Assembly: GCA_030848705.1 (NCBI GenBank) | Contig: CM061243.1 | Location: 12,115,044-12,179,043, forward strand | DNA from: Heracleum sosnowskyi | Taxonomy: Eukaryota; Streptophyta; Magnoliopsida; Apiales; Apiaceae | Direction of reading: 5' to 3' | Length of the DNA: 64,000 nucleotides | Shown: positions 34,267-47,121 of the stretch, piece by piece | Layout: every line of letters starts with the position of its first letter | How positions within the stretch are numbered: position 1 is the first letter of the stretch | Made by a program: the position numbers and the translations under genes | Notes under the pieces: model-generated | What the model was told of the DNA's origin: nothing | Database searches by the model: none | Seen by the model: the letters and a program-made list of their open reading frames with translations, nothing else

Positions 34267-35171
34267 TGTTGTGCCATAAATCTCACATGGACTCAATTTA
34301 AGCTCCATATTTGTTAAAAGTCCAGTAAGGATGTATTGGGTTAGTATTGTATGTACTAAGGTGCAGGTTAAGGGTACCGAGGTACAGGTTTAGGATGCCC
34401 TGGCTTAGGTGCAGGGTACCCTGATAGGTACAGGGTGCTAAGCTAGGTTCAAGGTGTGGAGTTTCAGGAAACGGGCATTGAGGTTCAGGTGGTCTGAACC
34501 TCGAGACTGGTCTCAGGTGACGAGTAGTTGGGACCTCAGGAAGGTAGAATACTAGTAGGACAAGGATTCAACTACCTATACTTTAGGGGCACGGATTTGT
34601 ACTTGTAAAAGGACTTCTGAATCTGATTAAACACGCTGGATGGAGTAAATATAATCGGTATAGGACTTATATTGATGGTTTCGGATCTACATTAAATACA
34701 TGAGGTTTTGTAGGACTTAGTGATGGATATGGACTAGGACACTGGAAAGCTCAGCTACAGGTGCATAATTCGACTATAACTCTAAGATGGATTATCTTAG
34801 AATGGTTGAATTCGCAAGGATGGAGAAGTATAAACCTAATAGAACTACATGGGGCTTGATTCCTATAAATAGGATATGTAGGCACTTGACTAAAGGATTC
34901 AGATTTTCACTCTTGAGAAGCATAAGGCACGTGCACCTCAGTGATACATATTCCGGTGAATTTATTGGTGGTGTAGGATTTACACTGCTTATTTCGACCG
35001 GTGGTTTGTCAACTCAGCCCCCGGAGACATACTTCAATTACTCTGTTCATACCGCGAGCTACGGGATTCGAGCTTTGAACCTGTAAGCTCTGTCCGATAA
35101 TCAAGGACGTGTTTCACGAATATTCCAGCGAGATTCTCTCAATTGTGTTGTACCAAATTTCTCTCACAACA
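34267..35171 (+). repeat. 5' LTR of gypsy element 1, 905 bp
   Basis: It starts TGTTGTG and ends CACAACA, a perfect 7-bp inverted terminus. It contains about 266 bp near its 3' end (from ~34889 to ~35154) that the 3' LTR lacks. Confidence 0.93.
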
Positions 35172-35175
35172 TAAG

Positions 35176-35193
35176 TGGCGCTAGAAGGAGGGG
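35176..35193 (+). other. Primer-binding site of gypsy element 1
   Basis: TGGCGCTAGAAGGAGGGG begins four bases after the LTR. TGG at the start matches the complement of a tRNA CCA end. I do not assign the tRNA. Confidence 0.6.
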
Positions 35194-35223
35194 AACTCCA
35201 TCAGAAATCTTGAGAGAGAAAAG

Positions 35224-38200
35224 ATGTCGGATGATTCCGGAAATACGCAAACACCAACTAACGGTGAAGAAACCCGTGGAAGTGGTCCTCATGGCGAGGT
35301 TACGAACAAGGATATTTTCGATCACCTCAAGAAAATTGGTGAAAGGGTGGATTCCTTGGAGAAAAAATATGAAAAGATGAAAAAATGGCAAAAGAAGCAA
35401 AGATCCTTGGAAAAACGTCCTAAGGCTCCAAAGGTTACACCTACTCGTCTCGATTTCGGCAGTGAGGAGGAAGGACCTGAGAAGGAAAAAACCAAGAAGA
35501 CTTTTTCTGACGTCGAAACTAATCAGAGTAATCCAGACTGGAACTCTGAAGCTGAGCTCAAGAATAAGGAGGACCCTGAACCTTCGGTTACAAGGAGTGT
35601 AACTGTATTCGACCGAATGGGAAAAAAGCTAACGAGTAAGGATTTAAGGCTTAAGCTATTGGAGGCAAAACAGAAGGGTCCCAAGAAGGTACAAAGTGAG
35701 AAATCACTGTCTAAGGCGTCAATGAGTCACAAGGATAAGTCCCACTCTAAACCTGAAGATGAGCATAGTTCAGGCTCGTCCTATAAAGCTGATGACAGTT
35801 CTGATGGGAGCTCCAACGATGGGAGTGACACTGATGACACCTCTGAGTCAGCTGAAGGTGATGGAAAATACAAGGAGGAGGACCTCAGGAAGGTCCTCGA
35901 GAAGATTATGGCAGAAAAAGGTCCCCAGTCAGGATTGACGGTGGGATCACCTTTCACTAAGAAGGTGCGGGATTCGCCCTTACCCCGTAGCTACAGGGGA
36001 GTGGGAGACTTGAAATTCAACGGGACCACGGACCCTATAGAGTTTATCAGTCGTTTCAACACGGAGATGGAAGTCTATCAAATCAAGGATCGCACAAAAT
36101 GTCGATTGCTGGCTGTAACTCTAAGGGATAGTGCTCATCAGTGGTTCAAGAGGCTTCCCTCCAACTCTATTAAGTCATGGAGACAGATGGGTGAGATGTT
36201 TGTAACTCAGTTTAGAGCTTCATTCACGTTTGCACCTCCGGCTAATACCCTGGCGAACATCAAGCAGCGTGGCAACGAAACACTTAACGACTATTTCAAG
36301 AGGTTCAATGCTGAGGTTCCAAGGGTGAGGAAAACCACAGACGAGACTTATAAAAATTTCCTGATAGCTGGGGTTAAGCCCGAGACTGAATTCTGGAAGG
36401 AGCTGTAGAGTAGGGAACCTACTACCCTGGCTGACTTCTACGCCAAGGCAGAAATGCATAAAGTCGTGGAACAATCCTTGGAGAATTTGAAGAAGGATAA
36501 TGCTTCACGAGATTGGAACAGGAATAAGAGGAATAGGTCGTATAGCCCGAAGGAAAGAAACTACAGCAAGCGGACAACCTATAACACAGCTTCAGCAGAG
36601 GGTCGGGATACTAGCAAGGAGGCGAAGACCGCACCTCTGTCAGTAAACACCACAGGTTCAAAGAGGACAATAGAGTACAAATATCCATCATCTAAGGGTA
36701 GTAGGAGGTACTCAGAGTACACCCCTTTGGCAGCACCTATGGAACACATATTTGAAGTTGGTGATAAGTCGGGGATGTTCAGGAAACCCTCCAAGACGGG
36801 ACCTCCCGGAAGAAAGGATTTGGCTAGATACTGTGCCTTCCATGATGCTAACGGGCATGAGACGGCCGACTGCCGACATCTCAAAGATCATATTGAGGAC
36901 CTGATTAGGAAAAGTTTCCTCACGGAATTTGTGGCCCAGGAGGCGAAAAAATACAAAGATGATAGGTCCAAGAGAGATGAAGAGAAGTCCGCACCTGAAC
37001 GAGCTACCAGGGCTGGTAGTATCCACACAATCATTGGTGGACCGTATATCGGGGGCTTCAGCATGAATGCAATGAAGAATTATACTCATGAGGCTAGAGG
37101 AAATCCCCTCACGAATATTTACCATTTGGCAGATAGACCCCCGAAGCTGTTTAAAGGTGAAGCTGCGGACATCACCTTCACTGAAGACGATGCAAGGCAT
37201 GTGCATCACCCCCACAATGATGCATTGGTGGTGACTATCACAATTGGAGGGCTCAATGTGCATCGAGTCTTGGTGGATAATGGAAGTTCTTGCAACATAC
37301 TGGTTTATGACACTTATCAAAAGATGGGACTCGCGGACAAGGAGATGTCCCCTGCTTACAATGACTTATACGGATTTACTGGTGGACCAGTACAAGTTGT
37401 GGGTAGGGTAAAGCTTCCTGTTGTGTTGGGGGCTGAACCTATGAGAGCTACGCAGGTGACAGAATTCATGGTTGTGAATGAAGACATATCATATAACTGT
37501 ATCGTTGGCAGACCCCTCTTGAAGGAAATGAGAGTGGTAACCTCTATCTACCATCTCTCCATGAAGTTTCCCACTCCTAACGGAATTGGATGTCTAAAAG
37601 GTTGTCAAGTGGACTCAAGGGAATGTTATAGTAAGGCCCTACGCACTGCTGAGCAGGCTTCAAAGCATTTATTGTTGGTTGACGGAGGCACCACGGATAA
37701 TTGCTATAGGTACCAGGAGGCATCAACGAAGAATGAACCCTCACAGCATGTACATAATTTGTGCAATGTGATTATGATTATACAACATCCAGGTGAAGAG
37801 AGCTCCACGGATATTGTCTTTTCTTCGGGGGTAGATACCCAGAATGAGGTACGGATGCTGGAGGCACCCCCACCAAAACTTGTAGAAGACAGCGAAACCT
37901 TTGTCAAAGGTATTGCTGAAGAGGTGAATGATAGTGATTTCGAGGATGGCCATGTGTAAAACTTCCCCAAGGTTCCTTTACAGCCCAAAAGAATGGATAC
38001 GGAGGTTCACGTGAAGGTTGACTTAGATCCCCGGATGCCTGAGGCTAGGGAGACAACAGGTGCTGCTGGTGACACCTTGTCAATCCCAGTGGATGCAACC
38101 GACCCCTCCAAGGAACTAAAAATTGGAAAGCAGTTGGAACCTGAAGCAAGGGAAGCATTGACTCGTTTCCTGAAAGATAACCTAGATTTTTTCGCTTGGT

Positions 38201-41200
38201 GTCACTCTGACATGGTGGGGATTGATCCCAGGGTGATGTGTCATCACCTCAACATTGACCCCGAAAGGGTTGCTGTGAGACAAAAACGAAGGGCAATAAG
38301 TGGTGAGAGAGCTTTAGCCCTCAAAGAAGAGGTTGACAGGTTACTAGAAGCCAAACTGGTGAGAGAATCATTCTACCCGGATTGGTTAGCAAACCCAGTT
38401 CTTGTCAAGAAGCCTAACGGAAAATGGCGAACATGTGTGGATTTTACAGATTTGAATAAGGCATGCCCTAAGGACAACTTTCCACTCCCACGTATTGACC
38501 AACTGGTTGATGCTACGACATGACATGCTCTTCTAAGCTTCATGGATGCTTATTTGGGTTATAATCAGATCCCCATGTATGAACCTGATCAGGAGCATAC
38601 ATCCTTCATCACAGATCGAGGTTTATACTGCTATATTGGCATGCCTTTTGGATTGTTGAATGCTGGAGCTACCTACCAAAGGCTGGTTAATAAGATGTTC
38701 AAAGATCAGATAGGGAAAACTATGGAAGTCTATGTTGATGACATGTTGGTCAAATCTAGAGCTGCAGCTGACCATGTGTTACACTTATCAGAAATGTTCA
38801 ACATATTACGAAGGTTCGGAATGAAGCTTAACCCACAAAAATGTGTTTTTGGCGTGGAGTCAGGAAAATTCCTAGGCTTCATTGTCAATCATCGGGGAAT
38901 TGAAGCAAACCCTGCCAAGATTAAAGCTTTAGTCGAGATGCGGTCTCCTCGAAACATAAAGGAAGTTCAGAGTCTTACCGGAAGGATTGCAGCTCTAAAC
39001 ATGTTTGTGTCTAAATCTTCGGATAAATGTAGAGAATTCTTTGCAGCAATCAAGAAAGGGAAAAACTTTGAATGGAGCCCGGAATGTGAAGATGCTTTCA
39101 CAAAAATAAAAGAACAGTTGGGAAGCCCCCCATTGCTATCTAAACCTCTTGATGGAGAGGTCCTCATATTGTACTTGGCGGTTTCAGAATACTCTATCAG
39201 TGCTGTACTGGTCCGAGAAGAGCTGCAGGTTCAACACCCGGTTTATTACGTAAGCAAAAGATTGTTGGATGCTGAAACAAGGTATTCTAACATGGAAAAG
39301 TTGTCTTATTCCTTGATCTTGGCTTCAAGGAAGCTTCGGCCTTATTTTCAAGCACACCGAATCGAGGTACGTACCTCATTCCCTTTAAGACAAGTTTTGC
39401 ACAAACCTGAAGCTTCGGGAAGGCTTATGAAATGGGCTGTGGAGTTGGGACAATTCGATATTGACTTCAGGCCAAGGACGACTATAAAAGGACAAGTGCT
39501 GGTAGACTTTTTGCTGGAATTCCCTCCAACATTCGAGGTTAAGGGCGATGAGTGCATAGCTGAACCTACAGCCCCCGAAGAGACGGTTGAAAACTGCTCA
39601 CCATGGTGGACACTCTATGTAGATGGAGCAGTAAATGGAAATGGGGCAGGAGCTGATATTGTTCTTATTAGCCCGGAGGGTCACAAGCTTCAAAGCTCCA
39701 TTCACTTCGCTTTCAATGCAACCAATAATGACGCAGAGTTTGAAGCTCTAATAGCCGGTCTGAAGCTTGCTTTGGAAATGAGGGTGGAAAACCTGACTGT
39801 CTTCAGCGACTCTATGTTGGTCGTATGGCATATACGAGGAGGGTTTCAGGCTAGAGGTCCTCGTACTGATCTTTATATGAGGTACTCTCAGGAGCTGATA
39901 AGTAGGTTCAGGGAGGTGAACCTCGAGCAAATCCCAAGGGCCCAAAACACTGATGCTAATGCGCTTGCAAAGTTGGGTTCGCAAAGGGAAGCTACTATGT
40001 TAGGGGTTATACCTTTGGAGATTCAACTTCAACCCAGCATCCCTAGACTCAAGATCATGAACTTGGAACCTGCGACTGAGGCATTGTGGACAACACCCAT
40101 TATGAATTACATCACAAAAGAGATTGTTCCGGAAAGGAGGGAGGAAGCTAGGTGAATAAAATACCAGGCAACAAGGTATGTTATCTATGACGGTTCTTTA
40201 TACAAAAGAGGATTCAATAAACCGCTTCTAAGGTGCATATCAGGTGACGAGTGCGAGTACATCATGCGAGAAGTCCATGAAGGAATTTGTGGTAATCATT
40301 CGGGTGGAACCTCTTTGGCACATAAGATACTCCGTCAAGGATATTATTGGCCCACGATTCAAAAGGATGCTCATAGGTTCACACAGGCCTGTGATCATTG
40401 TCAAAGGTTTGCAAATTTCAATAGCACTCCAGCTGTCCCGTTGAAACCTCTCACCAGCCCATGGCCTTTCGCTGTGTGGGGAATTGACTTGATTGGAGAG
40501 CTGCCTAAAGGTAAAGGGGGAGTGAAATATGCTGTGGTGGCTGTAGATTACTTTACCAAGTGGGCTGAAGCTGAACCTCTGGCTACAATAACAGCTGCAA
40601 AAATAAAGGAATTTGTGTTCAGAGCAATTGTTTGCAGGTTCGGAGTTCCTTACAAGCTAATTTCAGATAATGGGAAACAATTCGACAGCAAGGAGCTACG
40701 AAAGCTGTATGATGACCTTGGGATTCAGAAGGGCTTCACGGCAGTTTACCACCCTCAAAGTAATGGACAGACAGAGGCCGTCAATAAGATTATTAAGCAT
40801 ACATTGAAAACTAAACTGGAAGAAAGCAAGGGGTGTTGGCCTGAAGAACTCCCTATGGTTTTATGGTCATACAACACAACACCGCGAACCACTACAAGAG
40901 AGTCACCCTTCACCTTAACCTTTGGTTGTGAAGCGATGGTACCCGTGGAAATTGGGGTTGGATCATTCAGAAGGGATAACTATAATCCTGGGAATAATGA
41001 GGTCAATCATCGATTGTACTTGGACTTGGTAGAGGAGGTTCGAGCCACGGCGCAGCTAAAGCTAGCTGCATATCAGCAACGTACTCGGAAGTACTTCGAC
41101 AGCAAGGTTCGCGCTCGTCCATTGAAGGTGGGCGATTTGGTTTTAAGGAGGATGATGCCCAACATGAAGGTTCAGGGTCACGGCGTATTCGGTGCAAATT

Positions 41201-41322
41201 GGGAAGGTCCCTACCTCATAAAGGCTGTTTTATGGGAAGGTACCTACCATCTCACTGATCTGGATGGAAAGCTCATTCCAAGGGCATGGAATGGCGAACA
41301 TCTTAAGAAATATTACCAGTAA
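35224..41322 (+). pseudogene. gag-pol: Gag-pol polyprotein of gypsy element 1, one frame with four stops
   Basis: From the ATG at 35224 to the TAA ending at 41322 everything lies in one frame of 2032 codons, interrupted by TAG at 36406-36408, TAA at 37957-37959, TGA at 38521-38523 and TGA at 40153-40155. Order: coiled-coil N-terminus, acidic Ser/Asp linker, gag capsid domain (LRDSAHQWFKRLP) and zinc-knuckle remnant (CAFHDANGHETADC). Protease follows (VLVDNGSSCNILVYD), then reverse transcriptase (WLANPVLVKKPNGKWRTCVD, MPFGLLNAGATYQR, catalytic YVDD), RNase H, and the extra aRNH (LYVDGAVNGNGAGADIV, AEFEALIAG, FSDSMLVVW) that defines Tat. Last is integrase with the HHCC finger (HEGICGNH ... CDHCQ) and core Asp, Asp, Glu (WGIDLIGE, ISDNGKQF, NGQTEAVNK). 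All four stops could come from single C-to-T changes. Confidence 0.93.
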
Positions 41323-42734
41323 ATCATCAGGTACTATTTCTGTAGGCCTCTTTCAGGCATAGGAATAATAAATGCAGTTTATTAGTTGTAACTGCCATGC
41401 TTAGGTATAGCTTCATAGTTGTAGGCTCCAGCTTTATAGCTGCTTGAATCAACTACAAAACAATTTGTTTAAATTCATAATTGTTTATATTTATTTGTTC
41501 TCTGAACACTCGGGGGGGTAGTGTATGCACACCCTACCTATTTCATGTCTTTTGGCAAATTTTACAATATTAATGAAACCTCTATTTTTGGTTCATATGG
41601 CTGTTCTCGTTTGGATGTTTTGCTATTCTTTATGTGCTTACTATAAGAATTACATATGGATTAAGGTTAAACGCATGACTATCTTTGCTTAGTTCTTCAT
41701 CATAAATGATTATATGATAAAAGAACTGGGGGGTAGTGGACATACTCTATACAGGTTCAAACGATTTAATATTATTGGAATGGATTTAACTAGATTGGAA
41801 ATTCATACTCATGGATTATGAGGTAAAGGTTAATACTCATGGATTATGAGGTAAAGGTTAATATTCATGGATAAATATATCAACGTATCAACTCATGTAA
41901 GCCTTAGGGGCACTGGGCATGAGTATCATGGTAAAGTATGGGAACTGCGCACAGGCCACACTCTGGTTCAAACTTCCTTGCACGGATGCAAGCTGGAACA
42001 TTGGATGGATTAACACTGCAGTAGGAAGGGTCAAGGCTAATGACCCCTTAAGCTGTAATATGGATTAAGCTTCATAATGATTTTTACGAAACACATGGAA
42101 TTTAATGACGCATTACCCTAGGCAGGGATACGTATGGATAATTGTTTTTTTTTTCTAAGGCATTGGATAAAATGGCTTATGGATATTTTAAATCTATGGA
42201 AAATGGATTATGTACCTAAAGATACTAGGTGCAAGGATGGTTTACTTACACATTATATTATTGGAATAATCATATTGTGAATAATTTTTACCATGTATGG
42301 TTTGTACCTCTGGCTAAGAGGCGGATAACAGCTCAGGTGAGCTTCAGGTTTCAAGGCTATAATAACGGATATTGGTTATTTAACGATGCGAAAAGGGTTT
42401 AGCTTGCGCGTTCAGAACATGGAATGAAGCTGTAGTCAGCCGCATGTAAACATATCATGGCAGTCTAAGGTATATGCATTGTAAAAATAGCATGACAAGC
42501 CTAGGCATGAATTTTTGAGCATAAGGAAGATAACAGTACGATAAATTAAAGAGATGAAAAACAAAGTTAAAGGGTTACATCTCGCGAGGTATTCCGAGGT
42601 ACCCGCACCCTCATCCAAATGTTGGGAACCCACGGCGCGAACGCCGGAAATGTTATAAAAAACCATAAATGTTAACCCTTCCAAGGGTGTGAAATGTTCT
42701 CAAAAGAAAAGGTGCTAATGATTAGAAATGGTGG
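41323..42734. other. Region beyond pol in gypsy element 1, two polypurine-like tracts
   Basis: No gene on the plus strand. Two tracts, CGGGGGGGTAGTG near 41511 and CTGGGGGGTAGTGG near 41726, resemble the true polypurine tract before the 3' LTR. The 28-bp phrase starting TTAATACTCATGGATTATGA is duplicated near 41801 and 41831. Confidence 0.6.
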
Positions 42735-45106
42735 TCATGGCGCAAGGTTGTCAGGAGACACCGCTAGAGCGTCCTGGTCAGGAGTTGGATCAACCAATCC
42801 CATGTCTTCCCCGTGAACGTCAGGATTGGAATCCTCTGTTGCAACCTGCACTCCAGCTTCAGGTTCGGGTTGAATAGCCTTCTCCTGGTCCATCACCCAG
42901 GCAGCTTCCTTCTTCTTGATATCTTCTACCAACTTCACAGCATCATCACCGAGCAAAGTCCAGTCCAAAGTTGGGAAATGGTCATGTATAGATTCGATGT
43001 AATCGTTCACCCCACGGTTATATCCGGCTTCAAACTTCTCCCGCTTGGCGGCTTCCCGGGTAGACCTCTCCAGGGCAATAGTGGTATTGAGGGAGTCCAA
43101 CTTTTTCTTGAATTCACCAACCTTCTTGGTGTAGGAAGCCTGTAGAGCGTCTTTCTCAGCATCAAGGTTGATTATGGAGGTATTCAACTGGTCTCGTTCT
43201 TTCAGGAGCCTAGCCTCGGAAGCCTTAAGCTTCTTACTGGCGTCAGCTAATTTCTTCCTTTCGATTTCACTTTCTTTGAGGGAATTCTTTAGCTGCTTCA
43301 ACTCTTCAGACAGCCGTTGGTCACCCCGTGCCGCTGCCACAATTTCTTCACCTCGTTTCAAGGTGTGAAACAAGCTTTGAGCTTCACACCAGGTGATAGC
43401 CTTAGCAGCTTCGGATAGGCTCATTTTATCCCACTCAGTGATTACTTCTTCCGGGATGTGGTTGCCAGTTATGGTAAAAAACTTATGAATCAAGGGGTTC
43501 AAACCTTCACCAGAAGCTCTAGGAGTAGAGGGCTTGACTTTTTTACTGAAATGAGAACCTGAACCTTTAGCAGAGTCAACAATAGCAGTTGATGGCAGTT
43601 TCCTTTTTGAGGAGGTGGTGGACTTATCCTGAGATGCAGCGGTTGATTTCACTCGGGAAATGGGAGTAGCTTCAATGGGAACAAGATCTTTCTCTTCGTC
43701 ACCAAAGAGATCGTCGTAGCTAATTGATTTGTTAACAAAGGATGGCACACCAGAAGCCATATCTGTAAAAGAGGTCAAAGGATTATCAAATGAACAATCA
43801 AATATCTACAGATATGACACGAGCATGGCATGAATGCACATAAAAAGCAACAAAATGTAAGGATGCAAAAGGAAACCTAATCTGTTGGAGGCTCCAGCTT
43901 CAGAGCCCTCCATTGAGAGCAAGTTCATGGTTCTCCCATTCGATGTGTAACCACATTTAATCAGGTTCTGGCTTGTCAGCAGACTAGCACCATCTCCTAG
44001 TGCTGCTGATAGTTTCAGAGCTTCTTGGGCTCTTTCCAAGGAGTGGCCCTTAAGAGCTGTCTTACTTGGAATCTCTATACAAGGTTTAAGTATGGGTTAG
44101 ACCTCATTACCTAAATTATTCAGAAGCAAGAAACACTGGGGTTACGTGCAAGATACTTACTAGGATTTCTGTTAAACTCAGTTCTGTAGGCTGGACAATC
44201 ATAACAATACAAAAATTGGGGTAACCAGTCGATCATCCCCTTCCTATTTCCCTTGATGCATTGGCCATCATGGATGCCCCAGGCAGAGAGGTAGAAGAAG
44301 CCAGAGTTTTTTCATGTTTGCTTAAGTTGATAAAAGAAACCCAACTCACGGGCGGACATCTTTTTCTCAAACTGTTGGTCATAAAGGATGAACATGCACA
44401 TTGCCATTCGATAGGCATTCAGAGTCATTTGAAGCGGGGAAATATCGTAGTAAGAAATAATATCATAAATAAAAGGATGTAGAGGGATGGATAAACCCAT
44501 TCTGAAAAAAGTAGCTGAAAAAACGGCACAAGGTATCTGTTGGTCTGGTTCAAAGTTGTCAAAACGGTGACACCTCTCCCCAGGGGAAGGTATCACCAAG
44601 CGACAGTTGGGCTGATGTTTCTGGAGAAGGAGCTTTAGTCTGTTGGCATTCATTGTGGTATCAAGGTCCTCACAAGTTGGGATAAGGCCCTGGGATTCGG
44701 AAGGGGCTTCTTCGTCTACTGAGGTCTCTACTTCAACCTCAGAGCTAGATTCAGGGGTTCCAGGGTTAGCAGATGAAACCTCCTCTTCGAGGGAATAATA
44801 TTTGGAGAGTGGCAAGGTTTTGATTTCTAAGATTGGGTGGTTCTTAGAGGATAATGGATTAGTATTTTCTGGTTGTAAATCTTTGGTTTTATGAGGAAAG
44901 AGGTTGTTGCGAACTGATGAAATAGTTGTATCACGAATTGACACCTTAACCTTGGAACGGGTTCTGGTACTGACTGGCTTAATAGTGAGCAGTTTTGGCA
45001 AAGGAGTTCTGGTTAACGAGTCACCAGAATCTAGGAGGTCAATACAGTTTTGCACCTCCTGAGCAGCTGATTGCTGCGAGCTTGCCGCGGTTGAACTCCC
45101 TGACAT
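42735..45106 (-). pseudogene. Spliced antisense gene of gypsy element 1, plant 'gypsy-type transposon' domain (PF04195-like)
   Basis: Three coding exons on the minus strand join in frame: 45106-44161, 44074-43877 and 43762-42735, 2172 bp, 723 codons plus stop. Donors and acceptors are GT-AG (junctions give NP-K-IPSK and SNRL-D-MASG). The start is the ATG at 45106, right after an acceptor (TTTTGCAG), so a non-coding leader exon is likely; a donor is at 45822. The N-terminal third is acidic/Ser-rich. The middle part (CRLVIPSPGERCHRF, FFRMGLSIPLHPFIYDII, LTLNAYRM-like) matches the family annotated as putative gypsy-type transposon. The third exon has a ~130-residue coiled coil (EELKQLKNSLKESEIERKKL). 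One TGA at 44314-44312 breaks exon 1, and the frame is open on both sides of it. Such antisense genes are known in Tat-group elements; their role is unknown. Confidence 0.75.
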
Positions 45107-45822
45107 CTGCAAAAGATGGAGCAGGGTGAGTTAACGACTCACAGGTTGCTTCTTAATCAGGGAAGCAGGAGGACAGATAAACCATAGTGTTTACAAGGAT
45201 TTTCCATCAGGGTTCTTTACAAGATATCACAGGGGATTTGGGTCGAACATGTGGTGACCCAAATAATTCCGAAGATTTTGGGGGCTGTCAGTTTCAAGGA
45301 TGTTTCTGCACCTAAAGGTCACATAGAGGTCCATGGAGGTCTTCACCTCGGGAGAGGTCTTAGTATGAAGAAATTAAAACCTAAAACTACAGGAAAGGGT
45401 TTTCAATTATTAACGTTAAATCCTTCTGCATCATGGCATATCGACGTTAATATTTCGGGATATATATGGCATATATCATCAATTACCCATGTAAGCAAAG
45501 ATCGTCAGGAAAGATGAGTAGACATGGTATTGTAAGCGATTTATGGCAAGGAAAAAGATATAAGCAATAGGGGTTTAACAGTTTCTATTTGATTAACATG
45601 GTAACACAAAGAGTGACATCGTGTGGCTATGGTTCACAGAGAAAGCGAATGCATGGCATTCTGGACTTCAATTTGATTGAACAGATGATATGAGTGTGTG
45701 GGTGTGCATATACAATTATGTATGAACATATGTATGCATATATATACAGGACGAGCACATTCAAATGCGGCATGCAACAGCAAATAAGGGTTAAAAGTAA
45801 AGGATGGTGGCAGATTCATACC

Positions 45823-46030
45823 TTATGAGGTGTTGCAGCAGGAAAATCGAAAGAAATCTGGGAATCGCCGGAGATACAGACCGCCTTGGAGCTTCTTGTC
45901 AGGAGGAAGAAAGTGAAAATTGAAGAAGGTGTGTTGGGAAATAAAAAAGAAAATAAAAGATGGAAGGGTGTGGTTTTAAAGGCACGCTTGGATGGGAATA
46001 GACACACCAGGTGGCGTCCCCTGATTGGTT
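45823..46030 (-). promoter_or_regulatory. Promoter and leader exon of the antisense gene in gypsy element 1
   Basis: On the minus strand a CCAAT box (46028-46024) is followed ~45 bp later by a TATA-like TTTAAAA (45980-45974). A probable leader exon ends at a donor AAG|GTATGA (last exon base 45822). The leader intron would be 715 bp, to 45107. The TATA-like box and CCAAT spacing fit plant pol II promoters; transcription is not shown. Confidence 0.5.
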
Positions 46031-46463
46031 TAAAAAAAAAAGAATTTCGAAAATATAAAAGGTTCATGAATGGTTCAGATTTCTAGGAGGAATGCAAAGG
46101 GTTAGCTATTCATTAATTTCAATTTGAAATTTTGTTAAGAAGATAAGGTGGAAATAAGTTGAGGTTTATATTATAATTAGATTATAATACGGAACTAATT
46201 TTTGGAGAATACCGGAGGAGATTAAAGGGCTCATTCGGGAGAATGGGGCTCAGTTGCGCACCTATAGCTGAAACTCAGGTTCAGGGTTATTTGTTGAAGG
46301 GTAAAATAAATGCTGGTTTTATCTGAATCTCTTGTTTCACGTATAGGGTTCTTTTCTCACAAGAGCTTAGAGGTTTCGAGAATGGGAATCATGGTTTGTT
46401 TTGAATTTATATGATTTAGAACTTGTGAGTTGAAGGTTTTGGTTCATCTTGTATTCAATACTG

Positions 46464-46482
46464 CAAGGAAACGGGGGGTAGT
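46464..46482 (+). other. Polypurine tract of gypsy element 1
   Basis: GCAAGGAAACGGGGGGTAGT lies immediately before the 3' LTR, where plus-strand DNA synthesis is primed. Confidence 0.8.
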
Positions 46483-47121
46483 TGTTGTGCCCTAAATCTC
46501 ACATGAGCTCAATTTAAGGCCCATATTTGTTAAAGGTCCAGTAAGGATGTATTGGGTTAGTATTGTATGTACTAAGGTGCAGGTTAAGGGTACCGAGGTA
46601 CAGGTTTAGGATGCCCTGGTTTAGGTGCAGCGTACCCTGATAGGTACAGGGTGCTAAGCTAGGTTCAAGGTGTGGAGTTTCAGGAAACGGGCATTGAGGT
46701 TCAGGTGGTCTGAACCTCGAGACTGGTCTTAGGTGACGAGTAGTTGGGACCTCAGGAAGGCAGAATACTAGTAGGACAAGGATTCAGCTACCTATACTTT
46801 AGGGGCACAGATTTGTACTTGTAAAATGACTTCTGAATCTGATTAAACACGCTGGATGGAGTAAATATAATCGGTATAGGACTTATATTGATGGTTTCGG
46901 ATATACATTAAATACATGAGGTTTTGTAGGACTTAGTGATGGATATGGACTAGGACACTGGAAAACTCGGCTACAGGTGCATAATTCGACTATAACTCTA
47001 AGATGGATTATCTTAGAATGGTTGAATTCGCAAGGATGAAGAAGTATAAACCTAATAGAATTACATGGGGCTTGATTCCTATAAATAGGATATATAGGCA
47101 CTTGAAATTTCTCTCACAACA
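46483..47121 (+). repeat. 3' LTR of gypsy element 1, 639 bp (internally deleted)
   Basis: Same termini as the 5' LTR (TGTTGTG and CACAACA) but 266 bp shorter: sequence jumps from GGCACTTGA directly to AATTTCTCTCACAACA. Confidence 0.93.

Larger units (their letters stand above)
34267..47121 (+). mobile_element. Complete Ty3-gypsy retrotransposon 1, Tat lineage, 12.9 kb
   Basis: Both LTRs are present (34267-35171 and 46483-47121), flanked by the 5-bp duplication AACTT (34262-34266 and 47122-47126). Inside are a primer site, a gag-pol frame, a long region beyond pol with a spliced gene on the opposite strand, and a polypurine tract. A second RNase H-like domain (aRNH) after the normal RNase H and a large region 3' of pol mark the Tat/Ogre group. 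The LTRs differ at roughly twenty positions over ~640 shared bp (counted by eye), so insertion is geologically recent. It lies between KCS6 and the LOB-domain gene. Stops in gag-pol make it non-autonomous now. Confidence 0.93.

Noticed and set aside
41801..41860. Start of a satellite array in gypsy element 1
   Set aside because: The duplicated phrase TACTCATGGATTATGAGG occurs only twice, consistent with simple replication slippage.
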